Shown: in pieces, positions 1 to 6,770 of the stretch
Layout: every line of letters begins with the position of its first letter
Position numbering within the stretch: position 1 is the first letter of the stretch
Origin: an uncultured Coriobacteriaceae bacterium
Lineage (GTDB): Bacteria; Actinomycetota; Coriobacteriia; Coriobacteriales; Atopobiaceae
Length of the DNA stretch: 49,897 nucleotides
Direction of reading: 5' to 3'
Assembly (NCBI GenBank): GCA_902798915.1
Contig: CADBYM010000024.1
Span: 1 to 49,897 of the forward strand
Position numbers and translations under genes: made by a program
The notes under the pieces: generated by a model
Seen by the model: the letters and a program-made list of their open reading frames with translations, nothing else
Told to the model about the DNA's origin: nothing
The model's database searches: none

Positions 1-2235
1 TGTGGCCTTCGCCGTGTACGTCCCGGCGGCGGTCGCCTTCGCGGTCCCGGAGAGCTTGTAGCCGGCGCCCGCCGCGACGCCGACCTGCGCCTTGCCGTTG
101 TAGGTACGGTTCGTGGCCTTCGGCACGGCGACGCTCGCGCGGGCGACGCTGAACTTGACGGTCTTCGAGCCTGTGTAGCCGTTCTTGCCCTTTACGGTAA
201 CCGACGCCTGCCCGGCATTGACATTGCCCGCATACACAACGTCAAAGTCTGTGCCCGCCCGCAGCGTCGTTTGTCTGTGCTTTACCGTCACCGCAGGCTT
301 CTTTGCGCCTCCGTCGTAGGTATAGGTGGTCTGGCCCAACGTCACCGTCGCGTCGGATACCCTCGGACCGACCACGGTAAAGCTGGACCAAGGCTCGACG
401 TCGTAGCCCTTTGCGCCCAGAGGCACATGTATGGTCATCGCGTCGTAGTTGTCACCTAGCCCGTATTCGACAACCTCCGGCGCCTTGGAAGCGTCGACCC
501 ACAGGTCGGACAAGGACGTCGCCTCAAACGCATAGTTCTCAATCTTCGTCACGGAAGGCGGTATAATGACTTTTTGGATATTGTAGTTATAATAGAATGC
601 CCCCATCCCTATGGTCCGCACGGTATTTGGTATCTGAATGCTGGATACGTTTTGCGCACTCAACAACGTCGTTTGTCCCTTGTCGTACAGGGCGTTTCCA
701 CGCACGGAGTAGTACGGATTCTGCTGCGACACGCTCAGCTTGAGCGAGGGGCACTGAACAAACGCACTGTCGCCAATCGAGGTCACCTGCGCCCCGATGG
801 TAAGAGACTCGAGGCTCTCGCAGCCACTGAAGGCAAACGGCTCAATGCGTGTGACGCTGGCTGGAATGCTCACGGCCTTAAATCCTCCGCCGATCAAGCA
901 GGAATATCCCAAGGTGGTCACCGGGTGACCTTCAATGGTAGACGGAATGGAGAGACTCTTCGGCCACTCAGCGCCGTCGTATTGGATGAGCGTGACTCCG
1001 TCATTCTCGTCATACGTGTAGGTCCACAGGGTGGTTCGCTTGCTGATGGTGTAGGGACGCGGAGTCTCCGTGCCCGAGTAACCGGCCTCGACCTCATAGT
1101 AGGTGCCGTCACCCGCATCGACCATCGCATTCATATGGCCAGAGCCCGCTCCGGCATCTCGGTTGCCATTGCGCGACCACGCCTTGAGGCCCATGTGCTC
1201 GCAGAGCTTGATGACCATATCGGTGCTCGCCCAGCAGTCGCCGCCGCCCGTGTAGAACATGCCATAGGCGGACGACGCCTCTGTGCTGTAGGGGTACTGG
1301 ACGACGTATCTGCAGGCAAGCACGACCTTGTCATATACCGACATCCCCGCTGTCACGTTCTGGCGTATATACTCGTCGAGAGCCTCTTCCATGTACTCCA
1401 TGCCGTAGTCCAGCACGTTGAACTCAATGGTTGCCGTCCCCGAATCGGTGTACACGGTGACCGTCGACTTTCCCGTTTGCAGTTCGGTCTGAGTCATGAC
1501 ACCCGTCATGTCCTCGGGCTTGAAGGTGCTCCAAGCCGAATACGAGCCGCTCGAGCCAGCCGAATACCACGTCACGTAGTTCGGCTTCACGAGACCCTTA
1601 TCGGTCACCGTGACGGAATCTCCCTCGCTCACCCAGTACGAGGGGTTCTGTCCTCCGGTCACCTTAATCTGGAAGGAGGTTCTCTTGCTGGAAGGGACGC
1701 TTCCCAGCTTCTCGAGCGCCGAACCGTCCAGGCCATACAGGTCGACCTTCGTCGCGTTGAGCGAGACCCCTCCCGCAGACATCGTCTCGAGGAGCAGCCC
1801 GTCATCCTGCGCGACGGCAGACTCATCCTCCTCGTCGTCCTCATCCTCCGCAAGGTCGTCAGCAGAATCTCCCGATCGAACCTCATCGATGCTCGGGTCA
1901 GTTGCCTCGACATTCTCGATGTCTTGTACTTGCTCCTCAACTATGTCCGGATTCGCATCAGGCTCCGACGCTTCAAGGTCCATCTCGTCCAAGGGCTCCT
2001 GAGTGACGTCCAGGATCAGGTCGTCGATGCCTTCTTCTACGTCGTTGGCCTCCGTGGGTTCGCCGGCCTCCGTGGGTTCGCCGGCCTCTATCGCCTGCCC
2101 ATCGACGAGCGCACTGTCGGACGAGAGTACCTCAATCTCATCCACCGCCTCCGCAAGCGCGGTCGCAGGTACGCCGCACAACGCCATCGTGGCGCAAAGC
2201 AGCGCCACAACGATTCTGTTTAGCTTGCCTCCCAT
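1..2235 (-). CDS. Secreted transglutaminase-like and leucine-rich-repeat surface protein (3' end outside window)
   Basis: Unrecognised as a named gene; read from the minus strand as an open frame running off the left edge, so the C-terminus is missing. The start ATG at 2235 follows an AAGGAGG-type site and opens a signal peptide (LCATMALCGVPATALAEA). A long acidic stretch follows, with a duplicated EAGEPT unit. Around residues 290-390 is a transglutaminase-like core: GGGDCWAS with Cys334, GHMNAMVDAGDG with His367, then YYEVEAGY, where Glu replaces the usual third-site Asp. After this come BspA-type LRR_5 repeats (VTRIEPFAFSGCESLESLTI, VTSIGDSAF, VTKIENYAF). The last visible part is a beta-rich repeat (YAGNVNAGQASVTVKGKNGY), also present in the protein at 6771-8909. 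Its role is probably a cell-wall-associated adhesin or cross-linking enzyme; substrate unknown. Domain calls are by motif only. Confidence 0.85.
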   Translation of the reverse strand, partial: MGGKLNRIVVALLCATMALCGVPATALAEAVDEIEVLSSDSALVDGQAIEAGEPTEAGEPTEANDVEEGIDDLILDVTQEPLDEMDLEASEPDANPDIVEEQVQDIENVEATDPSIDEVRSGDSADDLAEDEDDEEDESAVAQDDGLLLETMSAGGVSLNATKVDLYGLDGSALEKLGSVPSSKRTSFQIKVTGGQNPSYWVSEGDSVTVTDKGLVKPNYVTWYSAGSSGSYSAWSTFKPEDMTGVMTQTELQTGKSTVTVYTDSGTATIEFNVLDYGMEYMEEALDEYIRQNVTAGMSVYDKVVLACRYVVQYPYSTEASSAYGMFYTGGGDCWASTDMVIKLCEHMGLKAWSRNGNRDAGAGSGHMNAMVDAGDGTYYEVEAGYSGTETPRPYTISKRTTLWTYTYDENDGVTLIQYDGAEWPKSLSIPSTIEGHPVTTLGYSCLIGGGFKAVSIPASVTRIEPFAFSGCESLESLTIGAQVTSIGDSAFVQCPSLKLSVSQQNPYYSVRGNALYDKGQTTLLSAQNVSSIQIPNTVRTIGMGAFYYNYNIQKVIIPPSVTKIENYAFEATSLSDLWVDASKAPEVVEYGLGDNYDAMTIHVPLGAKGYDVEPWSSFTVVGPRVSDATVTLGQTTYTYDGGAKKPAVTVKHRQTTLRAGTDFDVVYAGNVNAGQASVTVKGKNGYTGSKTVKFSVARASVAVPKATNRTYNGKAQVGVAAGAGYKLSGTAKATAAGTYTAKAT

Positions 2236-2267
2236 GTCATGCCTCCTTGGTCGATTGCACAGAGGCC

Positions 2268-2286
2268 GTCCCTCAGCGCGAGGGAC
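2268..2286 (-). promoter_or_regulatory. Hairpin in the leader of the LRR surface-protein gene
   Basis: GTCCCTC and GAGGGAC form a perfect 7-bp stem around a 5-base loop, about 33 bp upstream of the ATG at 2235. It would lie in the 5' leader of that transcript, just before the ribosome site. There is no T-run, so it could affect leader stability or translation rather than termination. Function is inferred. The rest of 2236-2419 shows only AT-rich sequence and a weak stem (CGCCT/AGGCG near 2368-2385) that may end the polyamine operon. Confidence 0.35.
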
Positions 2287-2419
2287 GATCCATCAACGGC
2301 TCGAATACACTTCATGATTTTAACTTAAAGCCAACCAAATTACACGTGAAGAACGCCTTCCGCATCAGGCGCTCGACAGGGAGTCCGCGTGCTTCGACAA
2401 CTTCCCAAATGCCACCAGG

Positions 2420-3982
2420 CTAGCCCCAACTCACCAGTGCCTTATCGTAGTATTCAACGAGCACGGGACGATTCATGGTGTTCGTGCGCACGTCGGAGGG
2501 CGACGCCTCGTCCTTGCCGAACTCAAACAGGGCCGGAACGTTCTCGTTTGTAAGATACGAGGTCTCCACGCCCACACGTATGTTTGGCACGCCGTCCGCA
2601 CCAACTGCCAGCTTACGCCGTGATGCCACGTTGAACCCCCACTCACCGAATGAGGGCACCTGCAGATGGTAGGGCAGCACATCGAATCCCTCCGCCGCGA
2701 TCGTCTTGTTGATGCACCAGAATGCCTCGCGGGCAAAGTAGGGGCTGGTTGACTGCGTCACGAACGCGCCCCCATCCGACAGGTGGTTGCCCACCAGTCG
2801 ATAGAAGGCACTCGTGTACAGCTGATTGAGCGATTCGCTGTTGGGGTCGGGCAGGTCGATGATGATTACATCGTACACGGTGTCGCTCTGCTGCAAAAAG
2901 CGCTTCGCGTCTTCGTTGCGCACGAACACGCGATCGTCATCGAGCGAGCCGCCGTTCAAAGCCCGGATGACATCGTTGCTCGCGCACAGGCGTGTCATCT
3001 GGGGGTCGATGTCCACGATGGTAACGTCATGCACGTCCGGATACTTGAGAATCTCTCGCGCCGCAAGACCATCGCCGCCACCCAGCACCAACACGTGCTC
3101 GTGGCCCCTCGCCAGCGCCATGGGAACGTGGACAAGCGCCTCATGATATCGGTACTCGTCTCGCGAGCAGAATTGGATGTTTCCATCCAAAAAGAGGCGC
3201 ACGTCATCGTCGCGCCGCGTGAGTACGATTCGTTGATATGCGGTCTGCTCCGAGTAGATGACCGAGTCTCGGTACAGGCCGCCCTCAACCATATGCGCCA
3301 CATTGTCTGACACGACGATGCCTGCGGCCATGGACGCCACGAGGCACACCGCCATCACCCGAAGCGCCCGCACGCCCTCGATGCGCCTTCCGTATCGCCA
3401 CAAGACGATGGAGGCCGCCATCGCATTGACAAGTCCACACAAGAACGAAGTCGCAAAGAAGCCCAGCTGCGGCAACAGCAGCAGCGGAAAGGCAATCGAA
3501 CCGATCAGGCCACCTATGTAGTCGATGGAGAATATCGACGAGAGCGTCAGCCGCAAGTGACGCTGGTCTTCCTCGACGATGCGCGTGAGGATGGGTATCT
3601 CGGCACCCACCAGCACACCAATCAGAATCACCTCGGCGTACATGACTGCACGGAATCCCGCCAGGTGGAGATTCGATACGAACAGCAGCAGCGAGCTCGT
3701 ACCACCCAGCAGACCTACCCCAAGCTCGATCTGCGCGAAGCGCCGAAACAGTCGGTTGGTCACGAACTTCGAGAGATAGGCGCCCAAGCCCATCGCCGCC
3801 ATGTACAGGCCTATGGTCACCGAGTATTGCAGGACGCTGTTGCCCAGCAAGTACGTGCTCACCGCGCTGATGATAAGCTCGTAGCACATGGAGCAGCCAG
3901 ATATGATGAGCACGACGAAGAGGAGCGGGCGATACTCCAGAAGCCCCTCCTCGTCGCCCGCACCCGTATCCCTATTTGCCAT
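2420..3982 (-). CDS. speE: Membrane-fused polyamine aminopropyltransferase (spermidine synthase-like)
   Basis: Spermidine-synthase family protein carrying an N-terminal membrane domain. Numbering here is from an in-frame GTG at 3997. Residues about 24-230 hold six or more hydrophobic segments. Residues about 245-510 are the Rossmann methyltransferase-like fold: VLVLGGGDGLAAREIL near 303-317 binds decarboxylated AdoMet/AdoMet, VDIDP near 328-332 is the acidic ribose-binding loop, and DLPDPNSESLNQLYTSAFY near 381-399 is the family's catalytic loop. I prefer the ATG at 3982, which has a GGCGGA site, over the GTG at 3997. Either start overlaps the DUF4178 stop, indicating translational coupling. 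The fused architecture is known in bacteria and is not always involved in spermidine synthesis. With speD next door, a polyamine-like aminopropyl transfer at the membrane is likely, but the acceptor is unknown. Confidence 0.85.
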   Translation of the reverse strand: MANRDTGAGDEEGLLEYRPLLFVVLIISGCSMCYELIISAVSTYLLGNSVLQYSVTIGLYMAAMGLGAYLSKFVTNRLFRRFAQIELGVGLLGGTSSLLLFVSNLHLAGFRAVMYAEVILIGVLVGAEIPILTRIVEEDQRHLRLTLSSIFSIDYIGGLIGSIAFPLLLLPQLGFFATSFLCGLVNAMAASIVLWRYGRRIEGVRALRVMAVCLVASMAAGIVVSDNVAHMVEGGLYRDSVIYSEQTAYQRIVLTRRDDDVRLFLDGNIQFCSRDEYRYHEALVHVPMALARGHEHVLVLGGGDGLAAREILKYPDVHDVTIVDIDPQMTRLCASNDVIRALNGGSLDDDRVFVRNEDAKRFLQQSDTVYDVIIIDLPDPNSESLNQLYTSAFYRLVGNHLSDGGAFVTQSTSPYFAREAFWCINKTIAAEGFDVLPYHLQVPSFGEWGFNVASRRKLAVGADGVPNIRVGVETSYLTNENVPALFEFGKDEASPSDVRTNTMNRPVLVEYYDKALVSWG

Positions 3983-5168
3983 GCGAGGTTCCGCCACCCG
4001 ACGACTTCTTTGCAGCAGCGCTCTCTTGCCGGATGCTGTTGGCGTAGGTCTCGTAGGAACTCGACGAGCTGTCTACGGTCGTCTCGCCGTTGTAGCTGCT
4101 ATACGAGGATTCGGTGCCTGCATACTTCTTGTTGTCGTCGTCAAACGCAAGAGCACGGTAAAACCTGCGATACCAAAGGTATGAGTGATACCGCGAATGA
4201 TAAGGACGACGATCGTTGGAATAGGCATACCTCCGTGACGACACTTGCACCAAGGTCCTCCCGAGGGCGGCTTTCGTATCGGCGGCAGCCGCATCGGCAG
4301 ACGCCGACGCTTGGGATTCGACACCAGCACCAGCATCTTTGTTGGCTTCTGGGTCCTCGGCTTCGTCAACCGCCGAGCCATCCTCTCCGGCATCGTCATA
4401 GACCAACACGTATTCGTTGTTGGTCAGAATCGCCACCGTCTTTTTGTCGTCATCTTCCTTCGCGGAGGTCACGTTGCCCTCCAGCTTGTTGATGATGTCC
4501 TTGCTGGCCGCATCCACGCTCTTCGGAGTCGTATACACCGTCACATCGTTCAACCCAGAAACTGCAGTGGAGCTCGAAGCAGAACCGTCATCTGTCACGA
4601 GCGTATAGTTCGAGGAATCTCCAGAGAGGAGCTTGTTCACATCGGTGTCGTTGCTGTTCCCGTGCAACGAGGAGAAGAGCAGAACGAGGCCGAGCACGCA
4701 CGCCACCACAAACCCTCCTATGCCCGTTTTTGGTCGCTTGGCATCGGGCGATGGACCAAGGTCCATGATGTCTGTGAGCTGCACGTACATCCCGCGCGAG
4801 TATTCCGTCTCGTCACTCCAGCGTTCCACAGAATAGGTATGCTCGCCCTCCGCGTCCTCCCAGGTCTCGTACTGTGCCGTCTCGCCCGGGTCGACGTCGA
4901 CGTCACCCCCACATCCTCGGACCACCTGTGTGCCAGAATCCACTAACGTGAATCCCTCTGGCGGCGTTGACGTCGAAACCGCAAACGACATCTCGTACTC
5001 TTCGTTGCCCGTGTCGTACGAGAGCCACGATTCGGTCTTGTTCTCGTGATTACGAAGCCTGTACTCTTCCCACTCATCGCCTTGGGCACGGTCCTCGTAC
5101 AGAATCGAGCCGAGAATCAAATACCTGACGCCCTGGATGGAGAGGTCGTTCCCAACATCAAAGTGCAT
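3972..5168 (-). CDS. DUF4178 protein with one membrane segment and a Tyr/Ser-rich tail
   Basis: The first ~135 residues resemble DUF4178: a small beta-rich module with VRYLILGSILYEDRAQGDEWEEYRL near 14-38 and a second half containing HTYSVERWSDETEYSRGMY. DUF4178 has no settled biochemical role; it is known to occur beside speD and spermidine-synthase homologues. A hydrophobic helix at about 149-168 (GIGGFVVACVLGLVLLFSS) follows. Then comes an extracytoplasmic-looking region and a low-complexity tail rich in Tyr, Arg, Ser and Gly. The start overlaps the speD-like stop by 11 bp and its end overlaps the speE start, so all three are co-translated. Function is unknown; a scaffold or partner of the membrane aminopropyltransferase is my inference. 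Residues needed for catalysis cannot be identified. Confidence 0.8.
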   Translation of the reverse strand: MHFDVGNDLSIQGVRYLILGSILYEDRAQGDEWEEYRLRNHENKTESWLSYDTGNEEYEMSFAVSTSTPPEGFTLVDSGTQVVRGCGGDVDVDPGETAQYETWEDAEGEHTYSVERWSDETEYSRGMYVQLTDIMDLGPSPDAKRPKTGIGGFVVACVLGLVLLFSSLHGNSNDTDVNKLLSGDSSNYTLVTDDGSASSSTAVSGLNDVTVYTTPKSVDAASKDIINKLEGNVTSAKEDDDKKTVAILTNNEYVLVYDDAGEDGSAVDEAEDPEANKDAGAGVESQASASADAAAADTKAALGRTLVQVSSRRYAYSNDRRPYHSRYHSYLWYRRFYRALAFDDDNKKYAGTESSYSSYNGETTVDSSSSSYETYANSIRQESAAAKKSSGGGTSHGK

Positions 5169-5511
5169 TTGGAGTCCTTCCTACGGTTCTTTCCACGCTA
5201 CGTACGCGACGCTCCGAGGCGCCGAATGCCCGAACAGCTGCCATCGCAATCGCCTCCGGAACGTCTTTGGAACACGAAAAGACGTCAAGAGCCACGTACC
5301 CAAACTCTGGCCACGTGTGGATGGAAATATGAGAGGTAGTTATGACGGCAATGTACGTGACACCGATGGGGTCGAACTGATGCACGAGCTCCTCAACGAT
5401 GCTCGAACCAACGCGGCGCACGATGTCTCGCGCCACGGACGTAACTCGTTCCGCGTCGTCGAGCGCGTCGCAGTCGCACCCATACAGGTCAACCAAGAGT
5501 TGCTGTGCCAC
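5158..5511 (-). CDS. speD: S-adenosylmethionine decarboxylase-like pyruvoyl protein with Thr-Ser cleavage site
   Basis: Homologue of prokaryotic class 1B AdoMet decarboxylase, which self-cleaves before a Ser to make a pyruvoyl cofactor. Starting at GTG 5511, with a GAGG site 11 bases upstream, gives 117 residues beginning AQQLLVDLYGCD, the usual N-terminus. A longer in-frame TTG start at 5553 lacks a ribosome site. Key residues line up with Thermotoga SpeD at a constant offset of three: Ser60 (pyruvoyl precursor, Ser63), His65 (His68) and Cys80 (Cys83), within SHISIHTWPEFGYVALDVFSC. The residue before Ser60 is Thr, not the usual Glu of the Glu-Ser scissile bond. Processing may still occur, but substrate or activity could differ; SpeD homologues with altered decarboxylase activity are known. 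It is the first gene of the operon with DUF4178 and speE. Confidence 0.85.
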   Translation of the reverse strand: MAQQLLVDLYGCDCDALDDAERVTSVARDIVRRVGSSIVEELVHQFDPIGVTYIAVITTSHISIHTWPEFGYVALDVFSCSKDVPEAIAMAAVRAFGASERRVRSVERTVGRTPNAL

Positions 5512-5589
5512 AGGCCATACACCCTCGAGAACAAGATCGACATCATTGCGCAAGAATATACCAATTGGTGCGTTCCCCGCAGCCAGAAA

Positions 5590-5742
5590 CGCACAAAATC
5601 GTCGAGGCGATTCCGTGCCAACTGGTGTTTTACCACTTTTGATAACGATTTTCCACAGTGGCTATTTTAGCCAGTGCGGAAAATCGTTATCAAATTCGGT
5701 AAATTCCCAGTTAGCCCCTATTGCACGTAACGATTTTTTGCA
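5590..5742. repeat. Long imperfect inverted repeat upstream of speD
   Basis: Centred at 5666. The inner part is TGGCTA-TTT-TAGCCA (5659-5673). This is flanked by a perfect 17-bp arm pair, TTTGATAACGATTTTCC at 5638-5654 and its complement at 5678-5694. Similarity then continues outward to about 5595 and 5737, including AACTGG and TTTACC blocks. Read toward the centre, both arms give near-identical peptides (ANWCFTTFDNDFPQWLF and ANWEFTEFDNDFPHWLK) ending in TAG. Several differences are third-codon-position changes (GCC/GCT, CCA/CCG). It could be a REP-like palindromic unit, a remnant of a small coding element, or an operator or terminator for the polyamine operon. The surrounding gap 5512-6015 otherwise shows only the hairpin at 5918-5954. 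Confidence 0.75.
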
Positions 5743-5917
5743 CTTATGCATAAAACGCATATACCTCATGCGCTGCCTTTGGCGTCGCTTTTGCGCCAGA
5801 GCCAACGAATTTGCCGAACTGACAACTCCCGCTTTGGACTCTATCACTCTTATATACTTACGCAAGGCACGGATGACGCTCGACAGTGCCCAAGGTCCCC
5901 ACGCACGAATGAACGGC

Positions 5918-5954
5918 AGCACCCCGACAACGGGAAGACCGCTGCCGGGGTGCT
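5918..5954 (-). terminator. Hairpin downstream of the lipoprotein gene
   Basis: AGCACCCCG and CGGGGTGCT form a perfect 9-bp stem with a 19-base interior about 60 bp past the lipoprotein stop. An overlapping GGCAGC/GCTGCC pairing is also possible. No T-run follows on the minus strand, so termination would be weak or Rho-assisted. Confidence 0.5.
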
Positions 5955-6015
5955 TGGGCATCTTGGGACAGGCATTCTAAGAAGTCGAGGCCGCCTCAGA
6001 ACGCCAGATACCACA

Positions 6016-6759
6016 TCAATCCAGGATGATGTTGTCGCGCGTGCAATCGTCGGCGGACTGCTCGGGCGCCTCCTCGTAGGCAGCTTCCTCGTAGGCAGCC
6101 TCCTCGTAGTAGGCAGGCTCCTCGTAGGCCGGCTCCTCGTAGTATTCTTCGTCCTGTGGCGCTAGCAGCTCATCGGGCGCCGCACCGTCCATCGCGTCGT
6201 CGGCCACCTGCGCCTCTTCCTCCTGCTTCGTTGTGCCCTCGACGCCGTCGAGGTCCACGAAGGTCGCATATGCTGCGCCATCTTCGGTGTGCAACGTAAG
6301 CTCGGTCATGGTCGCGAGCGCAAGACCCGTGACCTCGGCTTCGTTGCCCTGTGCGTCGGCGAGCTGCAAATCGTAAGTGGCAATGTCGTCACGGGCGATG
6401 CCGAGCTCCACGCTGGCACCAATCTTCACGACCTCGTTCTCCTTGAGAAGGTTCGTTCCCCACTCGGTCCCGCCAACGCGCCTCAGGGCAAACCCGGTGA
6501 TGTCAACGCCCAGGTCGTTGGTCACCTTGACTCGCAGCGCATCGGGCGAGGTCTCGCCAATGAGGGTCGCCGCCACCGGCTCGGCAGCCTCCTTGACCTC
6601 CTCCACCTTCGCCTCCTCCTGCATGGCATCGCTCTGTGCAGCGGCCTCCACCGGCGTCTCTTCCGAAGGAGCTTCGACGCTCGCCTCCGACCCGCCGCAC
6701 GCGACGAGCGTTACCGAGAGCATCAGGGCAGAGACAAGAGAAGCGGTCTTCTTTAGCAT
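6016..6759 (-). CDS. Lipoprotein with Tyr-Glu-Ala repeats in the tail
   Basis: No named family recognised. Residues 1-21 are a lipoprotein signal (MLKKTASLVSALMLSVTLVAC) with lipobox LVAC and lipid-anchored Cys21, so the protein sits on the outer face of the membrane. A Glu/Ala-rich linker follows. A folded domain at about 65-165 contains DALRVKVTNDLGVDITGFAL and LGIARDDIATYDLQLADA. The tail holds five or six five-residue repeats of the YEEPA/YEEAA type encoded by 15-bp direct repeats, then a lone Cys in DDCTRDNIILD. The ATG at 6759 has an AGGAGAG site 6 bases upstream. Only 11 bp separate it from the upstream ChW-transglutaminase gene, so both are likely one transcript. The tail repeats look able to expand or contract by slippage. 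Confidence 0.8.
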   Translation of the reverse strand: MLKKTASLVSALMLSVTLVACGGSEASVEAPSEETPVEAAAQSDAMQEEAKVEEVKEAAEPVAATLIGETSPDALRVKVTNDLGVDITGFALRRVGGTEWGTNLLKENEVVKIGASVELGIARDDIATYDLQLADAQGNEAEVTGLALATMTELTLHTEDGAAYATFVDLDGVEGTTKQEEEAQVADDAMDGAAPDELLAPQDEEYYEEPAYEEPAYYEEAAYEEAAYEEAPEQSADDCTRDNIILD

Positions 6760-6770
6760 GGCCTTCTCTC

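Noticed and set aside
2053..2095. Tandem repeat as a CRISPR array
   Set aside because: It is a two-copy coding repeat (EAGEPT units) inside the surface-protein gene; no array or cas gene is present.
574..2223. Long plus-strand open frame opposite the LRR surface-protein gene
   Set aside because: The minus strand has a signal peptide, ribosome site and recognisable LRR and transglutaminase motifs; the plus frame has none and is a high-GC shadow.
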